Origin: JAMLHN01 sp035708745
GTDB taxonomy: Bacteria; Chloroflexota; Chloroflexia; Thermomicrobiales; UBA6265
Direction of reading: 5' to 3'
DNA length: 64,000 nt
NCBI GenBank assembly: GCA_035708745.1
Contig: DASTFJ010000169.1
Coordinates: 1 to 64,000 of the forward strand
Part shown: one piece after another, positions 43,922 to 51,297 of the stretch
Position numbering within the stretch: position 1 is the stretch's first letter
How the letters are laid out: each line of letters opens with the position of its first letter
Made by a program: the position numbers and the translations under genes
The notes under the pieces: generated by a model
Seen by the model: only the letters and a program-made list of their open reading frames with translations
Told to the model about the DNA's origin: nothing
Databases searched by the model: none

Positions 43922-44800
43922 ATGATCACCGCATTTTTGGGACCCCGGGGAACGTTCAGCGAAGATGCCGCCATTTCCTTTGCAGGCGAGGATAGCGAGT
44001 TTCTGGCATTCAACTCGTTTCCGGCGCTGACCGCGGCGGTCGAAACCGGACTTGCCACGCAGGCGATGTTGCCGATCGAGAATTCGATCGAGGGCTCGAT
44101 CAGCACCACGCTCGATCTGCTCATCCACGAGACCCCGCTCAAGATCGCCGCCGAAGTCGTCGTGCCGGTGCGTCACTTTCTCATCACCGCTCCCGGTGCG
44201 AGCTTGCCCGACATCTCCGAGGTCACTTCCCATCCGCAACCGTTCGGCCAGTGCCGCCGGTTTCTCGAGCGCGTGCTGCCGAAAGCAGCGCAAGTGGCCG
44301 CATTGAGTACCGCCACCGCGGTCGAGGAGGTCAGCACGAGCGGCGACATCCGCCGTGCTGCGATCGGCACCAGGCGTGCCGCCGAACTCTATGGCGGTCA
44401 GATCATCGCCCATGATATCCAGGATATCCGCTCCAACTTCACGCGCTTCGTCGTCTTACGCAATGAGGATTCACTCCGCACCGGCAATGACAAGACGTCG
44501 ATCGGCTTCGTCCTCCACGTCAATGCGCCCGGTTCGTTGCTGGAATCGCTGACGCCTTTTGCCGAAGGCAAGATCGAGCTGACCAAGGTGGAAAGCCGCC
44601 CGACTAAGGAGTGGCTCGGTGAGTACTATTTCCTGCTCGATTTCCAGGGGCACCGCACCGATGCGCTGGTGGTCGATGCGCTCGAACGGCTCGGCGGCGT
44701 CGCAAAAGTCAAGGTGTTCGGTTCATATCCGCGCTTCGATTTCGAAACATTGGCGAATGAGGTCATGGCCGGCGTCGGTCCCGGCGCGCGGGTGCTATGA
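43922..44800 (+). CDS. pheA: prephenate dehydratase
   Basis: Converts prephenate to phenylpyruvate for phenylalanine. 292 residues from an ATG with GGAGGAATCG. The PDT domain begins AFLGPRGTFSEDAA, contains LPIENSIEGSISTTLDLL, and ends with NFTRFVVLRNE. The ACT domain follows, with the allosteric ESRPTKEWLGEYYFLLDFQGH. No chorismate mutase domain is fused. The stop overlaps the next gene's start by ATGA, so translation is coupled. Confidence 0.95.
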   Translation: MITAFLGPRGTFSEDAAISFAGEDSEFLAFNSFPALTAAVETGLATQAMLPIENSIEGSISTTLDLLIHETPLKIAAEVVVPVRHFLITAPGASLPDISEVTSHPQPFGQCRRFLERVLPKAAQVAALSTATAVEEVSTSGDIRRAAIGTRRAAELYGGQIIAHDIQDIRSNFTRFVVLRNEDSLRTGNDKTSIGFVLHVNAPGSLLESLTPFAEGKIELTKVESRPTKEWLGEYYFLLDFQGHRTDALVVDALERLGGVAKVKVFGSYPRFDFETLANEVMAGVGPGARVL

Positions 44801-45591
44801 CAGCGCCATCTCTCTTGGTCGGCCGGGCGCTGGAGACGGCCTATATCGTCGCCGGCATCGAGCATGCCACTGAATCTGAGGGGTCGGTGCGAGGCGCCCT
44901 CAGCGGAGCTGATGTTGGAGTGTCGGACTTTGCGCTGATTTCGACACCCGAAATTACGTTGCTGATCGGAACGCACCTGATCGACCCGGTGTTTGGGGTG
45001 ACCGTCGCGGAATCCGGGGCGATCGCGATGCGCGCCCCGGTGCGGCCCGATGAGATCGACGAAGCCTCGATCCTGCTCTACGAAACCAGCAGCACGGCCG
45101 AACTCCTGGCCCGCGCGACGATTTGGCCGTTCTACGGTATCCGGGCCAGCTCCTGGGCGACCGTGGCAGACGGCGCCAGCGCCATCACCATCGTCGATGG
45201 TCTCGCCGCGCTCGAACCGGTCGAAGCCGGGTTCAGCGAAGATCTGGTGCGCGCCTGGTATATCCTCACCGAGCAATCGGTCGTGACCCATCTTCTTGCG
45301 GTTCCGGCGGAAGCCAGCGATGAGGAAGTCGACGCCGTCCGATCGCGTCTTACTGATGCAGCCGCAGCTGGATATGCCGCGCGCCGCGAGGTTCGTCGCG
45401 CTTTGCAGGCGAACAGCTCGGTCGAAACCGACCGCCTGGTGGAATTCTTCGCCGGCATTCGTTACGACCTCGATGCCGACGATCGGGCAGCCGCCTATTC
45501 CCTCATTGCCCGCGGGTCGGGTGGCACCCGATATCCATTGCTTCGGGAAATACCGTGGCGACCGGCTGGTGAGGCGCCGCCATCGACGTAA
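44797..45591 (+). CDS. hypothetical protein with weak MqnA/MqnD-like pattern
   Basis: 264 residues. SGADVGVSDFALISTPEI, then FGVTVAESGAIAMRAPVRPDEID, then LLYETSSTAELLARATIWPFYGI resemble the order of elements in MqnA/MqnD-type menaquinone enzymes and periplasmic-binding-like folds (ADVALIS, then VLLF, then DTSSRTSVALLRIL). The C-terminal YDLDADDRAAAYSLIARG also fits that order. The similarity is remote and key residues cannot be checked. Coupled to pheA by an ATGA overlap, which suggests a role near chorismate or prephenate. Confidence 0.5.
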   Translation: MTAPSLLVGRALETAYIVAGIEHATESEGSVRGALSGADVGVSDFALISTPEITLLIGTHLIDPVFGVTVAESGAIAMRAPVRPDEIDEASILLYETSSTAELLARATIWPFYGIRASSWATVADGASAITIVDGLAALEPVEAGFSEDLVRAWYILTEQSVVTHLLAVPAEASDEEVDAVRSRLTDAAAAGYAARREVRRALQANSSVETDRLVEFFAGIRYDLDADDRAAAYSLIARGSGGTRYPLLREIPWRPAGEAPPST

Positions 45592-45673
45592 GGCATGAGC
45601 TCCGGAGAGGGGTGCATACCGGAATCTGCGCATAACCGTGCAAACCTAGTGGGTGAATCCCGGCAAATCGAAC

Positions 45674-45692
45674 GCCGCGAACGAATCGCGGC
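45674..45692. terminator. hairpin between convergent genes
   Basis: GCCGCGA (45674-45680) and TCGCGGC (45686-45692) form a perfect 7-base-pair stem with a 5-base loop, followed by AATTT on the plus strand. It sits between the MqnA-like gene and cysK, whose 3' ends face each other. Confidence 0.45.
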
Positions 45693-45747
45693 AATTTCCG
45701 ACGTAGACGCTGCGTGCCATAGCGTCACGATTTGGACGAAATCGACC

Positions 45748-46779
45748 TTATCGAGGCGATCCCGCTGTCAACACCGATGTCGCCATCGACGACGCCTTGT
45801 CGCGCAAGTCGGTGAAGAGGGGTGTGCTGAGATAGCGCTCCCCGGTATCTGGCAGGATGGCGACGATGAGCTTCCCCTCATTCTCGGGTCGCCTGGCGAT
45901 TTCGCGACCGGCATAGACTGCCGCGCCGGCTGAGATGCCAGTAAAGAGCCCTTCGGTCACCATCAGCTCGCGGGCCGCGTCGATCGCCTGATCGCCGGTG
46001 ACGTGAAAGATTTCGTCGATCAGGTCGATCTGCAAAACGGGCGGCACGAAATTCGCGCCAATTCCCTGAATCTTGTGGGGGGCGGCCTCGCCTCCGGCGA
46101 GAAACGGCGATTCCTTGGGCTCGACGGCAACCAGCTGGAACGATGGCTTCAATCCCTTGAGCACCTGGCCGACGCCCGAGATGGTGCCTCCGGTGCCCAC
46201 GCCGCCGACCAGTATGTCGATCTGCCCGTCGGTGTCTTGCCAAAGCTCCACCGCGGTCGTCCTGGTGTGGATCTCGGGGTTGGCTTGATTTTCGAATTGC
46301 ATCGGCATCCAGGAGTCGGGAATCTCTTCCATCAACTCCTCGGCCTTCCAAATCGAGCCGACCATGCCATCCGCCGCGGGGGTCAATACCAGCTCCGCGC
46401 CATAGGCCAACAGCATCACACGCCGTTCGAGACTCATATTTTCGGGCATCGTCAGGATCAAGCGATAGCCGCGTGAGGCTGCCACCCAGGCGAGCGCGAT
46501 ACCCGTGTTGCCGCTGGTCGGTTCGATGATCGTGGTCTTGCCGGGCGCGATCAGCCCTTTGGCTTCGGCATCGAGGATCATCGAGACTCCGATACGATCC
46601 TTGACGGAATAGCCGGGGGAAAAGGACTCCAGCTTACCGACCAGCCGGCCCGGTGCATTCCGCGCATAGCGATCGAGTCGAATCAAAGGCGTGTTACCGA
46701 TCAACTCGGTGGCGTCGTTGGCGATGGCCGGCCGGGTTCGGCGGACGAGCTGAGATTCATCGATATCGAGGGCAGGCAT
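45748..46779 (-). CDS. cysK: cysteine synthase (PLP-dependent)
   Basis: Makes cysteine from O-acetylserine and sulfide. 343 residues with a 20-residue N-terminal extension. LIGNTPLIRLDRYA, the PLP lysine Lys60 in SVKDRIG, the PTSGNTGIAL substrate loop and the GGVGTGGTISGVGQVL phosphate loop are all present. RBS AGGGAGACGAG. It is 66 bases after the MoaD-MoaE fusion on the same strand. A cystathionine-beta-synthase-type alternative is less likely, since no CBS domain is present. Confidence 0.93.
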   Translation of the reverse strand: MPALDIDESQLVRRTRPAIANDATELIGNTPLIRLDRYARNAPGRLVGKLESFSPGYSVKDRIGVSMILDAEAKGLIAPGKTTIIEPTSGNTGIALAWVAASRGYRLILTMPENMSLERRVMLLAYGAELVLTPAADGMVGSIWKAEELMEEIPDSWMPMQFENQANPEIHTRTTAVELWQDTDGQIDILVGGVGTGGTISGVGQVLKGLKPSFQLVAVEPKESPFLAGGEAAPHKIQGIGANFVPPVLQIDLIDEIFHVTGDQAIDAARELMVTEGLFTGISAGAAVYAGREIARRPENEGKLIVAILPDTGERYLSTPLFTDLRDKASSMATSVLTAGSPR

Positions 46780-46845
46780 GGTTCTCGTCTCCCTGACGCG
46801 ATCGGCTGACTGGCGAGCCGAACGTACCAGAAGTGTAGTTCTCTA

Positions 46846-47571
46846 TCAATTTTCGCCGGGGGACTCGAGGTCCGGAGCCACGCGACCGGTTTCGACCTGG
46901 TATTCGGCCTCGCTGCCGATCCAGACCGCGCCGTCCGCGTAGATCTCCCGTTTCCAGATGGGGACAAGCACCTTGATACGCTCGATGGCATAGCGGCAGG
47001 CCTCGAACGCCACCTCTCGGTGCGCCGACGAGACCGCGATCACGACGCTCACTTCGCCGATCTGCAGCAGCCCATACCGATGTTGGATCGCCACGGTGCG
47101 GATGCCCCAACGCTCGAAGATTTCATCGCCGATCTGCTCAAGCATCTTCGTGGCCGCTGGAGGATACGCCTCGTATTCCAGCGCGGTAACCGCTTTGCCG
47201 CGAGCATGGTCGCGCACGGTTCCGGCGAAGGTGACCAGCGCGCCGGATGCCTCGTCGACCACCAGATTTTCGACTCCGCGAGGATCGATGACGTTGTCGG
47301 TAACGCGAAAGCGCTGCTCGTCAGCGCCGCCGCTGACCGGCGGGATGATGGCCACTTCGACACCGCTGCTGAGCACGAAATCGCGCGGTCGGTAATGCTG
47401 GTCGACCATGACCATGAAGGCATGTTCCGATTGCTTCAGCCGCTCGCTCTGCGCCAGTACGAGGTCGAGGGCGTCGCTGACTGTGGAGCCGTCGGCCAGC
47501 TCGACGGTTTCCTTTGATTTGCCGAGAAGCTCGCGGACGATGGCGAAATAGCGCATCTGGACGGTGATCAT
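46846..47571 (-). CDS. fused MoaD-MoaE, molybdopterin synthase
   Basis: 241 residues joining both subunits of molybdopterin synthase, which adds sulfur to precursor Z. The MoaD ubiquitin-like part (1-82) starts MITVQMRYFAIVRELLG and ends in PPVSGG (77-82), where free MoaD has its C-terminal Gly-Gly thiocarboxylate. MoaE (about 86-241) has VTFAGTVRDHARGKAV and VPIWKREIYADG, with the catalytic lysine in KRE. Because Gly82 is internal, it cannot be a C-terminal thiocarboxylate unless the protein is cleaved. The ATG overlaps the thiolase stop (ATGA). Confidence 0.92.
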   Translation of the reverse strand: MITVQMRYFAIVRELLGKSKETVELADGSTVSDALDLVLAQSERLKQSEHAFMVMVDQHYRPRDFVLSSGVEVAIIPPVSGGADEQRFRVTDNVIDPRGVENLVVDEASGALVTFAGTVRDHARGKAVTALEYEAYPPAATKMLEQIGDEIFERWGIRTVAIQHRYGLLQIGEVSVVIAVSSAHREVAFEACRYAIERIKVLVPIWKREIYADGAVWIGSEAEYQVETGRVAPDLESPGEN

Positions 47572-48791
47572 GATGCCTCCAGTCGTTCGACGATCATGGC
47601 CATTCCCTGTCCGACGCCGATGCAAAGGGTCGCCAAACCGTATCGTCCACCAGTTCGTTCCAGCTCGTGCACCAGGGTGGTCATCATACGGGCGCCGGTT
47701 GCGCCGAGTGGATGCCCGAGTGCAATTGCGCCGCCATTGGGATTGACCTTTTCGGGATCGAATCCCAGCTCGCGGATGCAAGGCAGCGCCTGGGCCGCGA
47801 ACGCCTCGTTGAGCTCGATTACGTCGAGGTCATCCACCGTCAGCCCAGTGCGGTCGAGCACGTTGCGCGTGGCCGCGATTGGACCGAGTCCCATTACCGC
47901 CGGATCGAGCCCAACGACGGACGATCCGAGGATTCGCGCTTTCGGCGTCATGCCCAGCGCGGCTGCCCGCTCCTCGTGCATGACCAACACGGCCGCCGCG
48001 CCATCGTTGATGCCACTGGAATTGCCGGCCGTGACGGAGCCGCCATCGCGGAAAACCGGCTTCAGGCGGGCAAGTTCGGGCGCCGTGGTGGAGGGCCGGG
48101 GGTGTTCGTCGACCGAGACCAGCGTCGTGCCGCCTTTGACCGGAACCGGCACCGGTACAATCTCGCGCTCGAACCGGCCCTCGGCGATTGCGACGCCCGC
48201 CCGCCGCTGGCTCTCCGCCGCGAAGGCGTCCTGGTCCTCGCGTGAAACGTTGCATCGCTCCGCCACGTTTTCGGCCGTTTCTCCCATCGACCAGGGATAG
48301 TGCTGAGCGGCCAGCCTCGGATTGACGAAGCGCCAGCCCAGGCAGGAATCGGCCATCTGCCGATCGCCACGGGCATACGGCTTATCTGGTTTCAACACGA
48401 TCAAGGGCGACCGGGTCATGCTTTCGACTCCACCAGCGATGAAGACCGAGCCGTCGCCCGCGGCGATGGCTTGCGCCGCCGAGGCGATCGCCTGCAATCC
48501 GGACGCGCAAAGGCGATTGACCGTCTGTCCGGGCACGGTCTCCGGCAAGCCGGCGATCAGCGTCGCCATGCGGGCGACATTGCGATTGTCTTCCCCGGCC
48601 TGATTGGTGCAACCGAGAATGACATCGTCGATGATGGTCGCATCGAGACCGGTCCGATCGACGATCGTGCCGATGACCAGCGCGGCCAGATCGTCCGGGC
48701 GGACCCCGGCCAGCGCACCGCCGTGGCGGCCAATGGGCGTTCGCACGGCATCGACGATGACAGCGTGCGCGGAATCTCGGGTTTTGGGCAT
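47568..48791 (-). CDS. thiolase (acetyl-CoA acyltransferase)
   Basis: 407 residues. The nucleophile Cys95 is in NRLCASGLQAI. The second set is His360 in GGAIALGHPLGATGAR and Cys390 in CIGVGQG. The overall pattern is that of degradative or beta-ketoadipyl-CoA thiolases. It condenses or cleaves acyl-CoA. Another fatty-acid-type gene in the window is the 3-hydroxyacyl-CoA dehydrogenase at 60640. It overlaps the downstream molybdopterin synthase by four bases, an unrelated function sharing the transcript. Confidence 0.93.
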   Translation of the reverse strand: MPKTRDSAHAVIVDAVRTPIGRHGGALAGVRPDDLAALVIGTIVDRTGLDATIIDDVILGCTNQAGEDNRNVARMATLIAGLPETVPGQTVNRLCASGLQAIASAAQAIAAGDGSVFIAGGVESMTRSPLIVLKPDKPYARGDRQMADSCLGWRFVNPRLAAQHYPWSMGETAENVAERCNVSREDQDAFAAESQRRAGVAIAEGRFEREIVPVPVPVKGGTTLVSVDEHPRPSTTAPELARLKPVFRDGGSVTAGNSSGINDGAAAVLVMHEERAAALGMTPKARILGSSVVGLDPAVMGLGPIAATRNVLDRTGLTVDDLDVIELNEAFAAQALPCIRELGFDPEKVNPNGGAIALGHPLGATGARMMTTLVHELERTGGRYGLATLCIGVGQGMAMIVERLEAS

Positions 48792-48866
48792 TTCTTGCTA
48801 TCTTTCGCGCGGGCCAGGACGAGTGAGCGTTCCCGGAAGGCGGGTTGTTGGGGAAGGATAAGAGGA

Positions 48867-49841
48867 ATGACCGAAAGGGATACGCTCCCCGATGGGTACC
48901 GTGCATTCACGCCGACGATGGGCGATATTCCCCGCGCGACCGAATTTTTCAATCTGGTGGAAATCAGCGAATGGGGTATGCCCGATTTCGACGAAAGCGA
49001 AGTCGTCGAAGAATGGGCTGAGCTCGATCTAGGGAAATCGGTCGTGCTGGTCGAAGACCGGTCGGGCGAACTGGTGGCGTCGATGACTCTGATCAACAAC
49101 CATGGAGTCACCTGGGAAGCCTATGGCTATGTTCATCCCGATCATCAGCAACGTGGGCTCGGCACATGGATTACGAACTGGTCCGAGGCAAAAGCGGCTG
49201 AGCGTGCGGACGAGACGAGGAATGGGTATCAGCTCGTGATGCTCAATTTCATCTCGACCGTCAATGAGGCTGCCCGCGAGCTGATGACCGGGCTTGGGTA
49301 CGAGGGGTCCAAAGTCTTTCGCCGCATGCGCATTGAGCTGGATCAGCAACCGGATCCGGTCACTTGGCCCTCAGGGTTGGAATTGCGGCCATATGTCGAG
49401 GGTCAGGACGAGCGAGCGTATTTCGATGCGCTCTCAACTTCCTTTGCCGATCATTGGGCGGCTGCTCCCCGCACACTCGAGCGGTGGGAATCGTCGATGA
49501 AGACCGGCGAGTACGACACCAATCTTTGGCTGCAGCTCTTCGATGGGGATAGGATCGTGGCAATCGGCGCTGGCAAGCTGATGGGCGATGCTGGCTGGAT
49601 TGCAAATGTGGGCGTGTTGCCCGAGTATCGCCGCCGTGGCCTGGCGAAGCGGATGCTGCTGGAATTGTTCGGCCGCTATTGGGACAAGGGCATTAGACGC
49701 ATCGATCTCGGAGTCGACGCCGAGAACCGCCACAGTGCCATCGATCTCTACCTGGGTGCAGGCATGCATCAGACCCACAGCTACGAGGCCAGCCGGAAAG
49801 TCCTGCGCGAGGGTCGTGATTGGCGCGACGGGGATGAATAG
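48867..49841 (+). CDS. tandem GNAT acetyltransferase-fold protein
   Basis: 324 residues from an ATG with AGAGGA upstream. Two GNAT domains: the first (about 10-155) has VHPDHQQRGLGTWITNW, the second (about 170-324) has VLPEYRRRGLAKRMLLELF with the pyrophosphate loop RRRGLA. The C-terminal half IDLGVDAENRHSAIDLYLGAGM is typical. Tandem GNATs of this type are often resistance or peptide/aminoglycoside-type enzymes, but substrate is unknown. Frames starting further upstream lie in the thiolase gene. Confidence 0.85.
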   Translation: MTERDTLPDGYRAFTPTMGDIPRATEFFNLVEISEWGMPDFDESEVVEEWAELDLGKSVVLVEDRSGELVASMTLINNHGVTWEAYGYVHPDHQQRGLGTWITNWSEAKAAERADETRNGYQLVMLNFISTVNEAARELMTGLGYEGSKVFRRMRIELDQQPDPVTWPSGLELRPYVEGQDERAYFDALSTSFADHWAAAPRTLERWESSMKTGEYDTNLWLQLFDGDRIVAIGAGKLMGDAGWIANVGVLPEYRRRGLAKRMLLELFGRYWDKGIRRIDLGVDAENRHSAIDLYLGAGMHQTHSYEASRKVLREGRDWRDGDE

Positions 49842-49896
49842 TCTTTCCCGTCCGGAGCGAATCGAACCAAGGAATTTGTGGGAACGGGAAGTCACA

Positions 49897-49927
49897 GCGG
49901 CCCTTCACCACGACCTCTCAGGGCCGC
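49897..49927. terminator. candidate bidirectional terminator between GNAT and moeA genes
   Basis: GCGGCCC (49897-49903) pairs perfectly with GGGCCGC (49921-49927) with a 17-base loop. A second inverted pair, TTCCCGT near 49847-49853 and ACGGGAA near 49884-49890, precedes it. No T tract. Confidence 0.4.
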
Positions 49928-49931
49928 GATA

Positions 49932-51185
49932 TCAGAACGAGCCGAGCAGGATTGCGTCCACCGTTTCGCCGGCTTTGTAGCAGGTTTCGCGCGGCGGGAT
50001 GACGATCAGCGCATTGGCGCCGAGAAATGAGGCGAGGCGGGAGGAGTTTTGCGGGCCGTTGGCGATTGCGAGCAGGCATCCACTGTCGTCGACCGTCAGG
50101 ATCGCGCGTTGATATTCGACCCGGTCGGTCGGGTCGGTGTCAGCGGCCAGCTTCACCCGGACGGTCTCCGGGCCAGCGCCGCTACCGGTCATCTTGCGGA
50201 TTGCGCTGCGAATGAAGATCTCGAATCCGACCAGCGCCGATACCGGATTGCCCGGTAAGCCAAAAATCAAGGTCGGGCCGGCGGTGGCGAAGTTCAGCGG
50301 TTTGCCGGGTTTCAGGAAAATGCGTCGGAAATGGACGGTCGCCAAATCGAGCAGAATTGGCTTGATCAGGTCGAGATCGCCCATCGACACGCCGCCGCTG
50401 GTGATGACGATATCGCTGTCGGCGATCAGCCTGACGAGCAGCGGTTCGAGCTGGTCGCGGACATCCGGACCTTTGCCGGCCCAGATCACCTCGGCTCCAG
50501 CCGATTCGAGCGCGGCGCGCAGCATAAAGCGGTTCGAATCGCGAATCTTTCCTGGAGCCAACGGTTCACTGGGCTCCAGCAGCTCGTCGCCGGTGGAAAC
50601 GATGCTCACCCGGGGTTTGCGGCGCACCGTTACCGGATCGCCGCCGTAGGCGGCCAGCAATCCGACTTCGGCCGGACCGAGGACCGAACCGGCACGCACC
50701 AGGAGCTGGCCGGCGGTGACGTCCGACCCGATCTGCCGTACGTTCTCGCCCGGTTGGACGAACTCCTGATGGATGATCACGTGGTCATCAGCGGTTTCGG
50801 TGTTTTCCACCTTCACCACCGCGTCGGCGCCGGTGGGAATCGGGGCGCCGGTCATGATCTTGATCGCGGTGCCGGGTGTGACCTCGGCGTCGCTCAAACT
50901 TCCGGCCGCTTGCACGCCGACGACATCGCGCCAAGGCGACCCGTCGTCGGCGATGACGGCATAGCCGTCCATGGTCGACGCGGGAAAGGGTGGGAAATCG
51001 GCGGACGCCACGAAATCGGACGCGAGCACGCGCCCCGCCGCGTCGATGAGCGAGACCTGTTCGGACGGGAGCAGCGGGGTATTCGCCAGAACCGTCGCCA
51101 GCGCTTCACTCGGATGACGAAGGCGGTCGAGTTCGTCTTCGGGTCCTTGAAATGTCACTGAAAACGCCGATCGATTGTCCGCCAC
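49932..51185 (-). CDS. moeA: molybdopterin molybdotransferase
   Basis: Inserts molybdate into adenylated molybdopterin to give the active cofactor. 417 residues from a GTG. FPASTMDGYAVIADDG, IMTGAPIPTGADAVVKVE, STGDELLEPSEPLAPGKIRD and ITSGGVSMGDLDLIKP mark the domains, and FGLPGNPVSALVGFEIFI the substrate site. C-terminal domain IV is present. Divergent from rel across 112 bases. Confidence 0.94.
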   Translation of the reverse strand: MADNRSAFSVTFQGPEDELDRLRHPSEALATVLANTPLLPSEQVSLIDAAGRVLASDFVASADFPPFPASTMDGYAVIADDGSPWRDVVGVQAAGSLSDAEVTPGTAIKIMTGAPIPTGADAVVKVENTETADDHVIIHQEFVQPGENVRQIGSDVTAGQLLVRAGSVLGPAEVGLLAAYGGDPVTVRRKPRVSIVSTGDELLEPSEPLAPGKIRDSNRFMLRAALESAGAEVIWAGKGPDVRDQLEPLLVRLIADSDIVITSGGVSMGDLDLIKPILLDLATVHFRRIFLKPGKPLNFATAGPTLIFGLPGNPVSALVGFEIFIRSAIRKMTGSGAGPETVRVKLAADTDPTDRVEYQRAILTVDDSGCLLAIANGPQNSSRLASFLGANALIVIPPRETCYKAGETVDAILLGSF

Positions 51186-51269
51186 GGGCGGATTTCGTGT
51201 TCGGGCCGCATGGTACCATCTCGTTCATCTCCGGCGGCGTGGAGAGGGCGATCTGGTAGACGAACCAGG

Positions 51270-51275
51270 TATAAT
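51270..51275 (+). promoter_or_regulatory. -10 element upstream of rel
   Basis: A perfect TATAAT in the short moeA/rel gap. No clear -35 at 16-18 bases upstream, so the promoter may depend on an activator or be weak. Confidence 0.4.
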
Positions 51276-51297
51276 GACATAATCGAGGGAATCTCCG

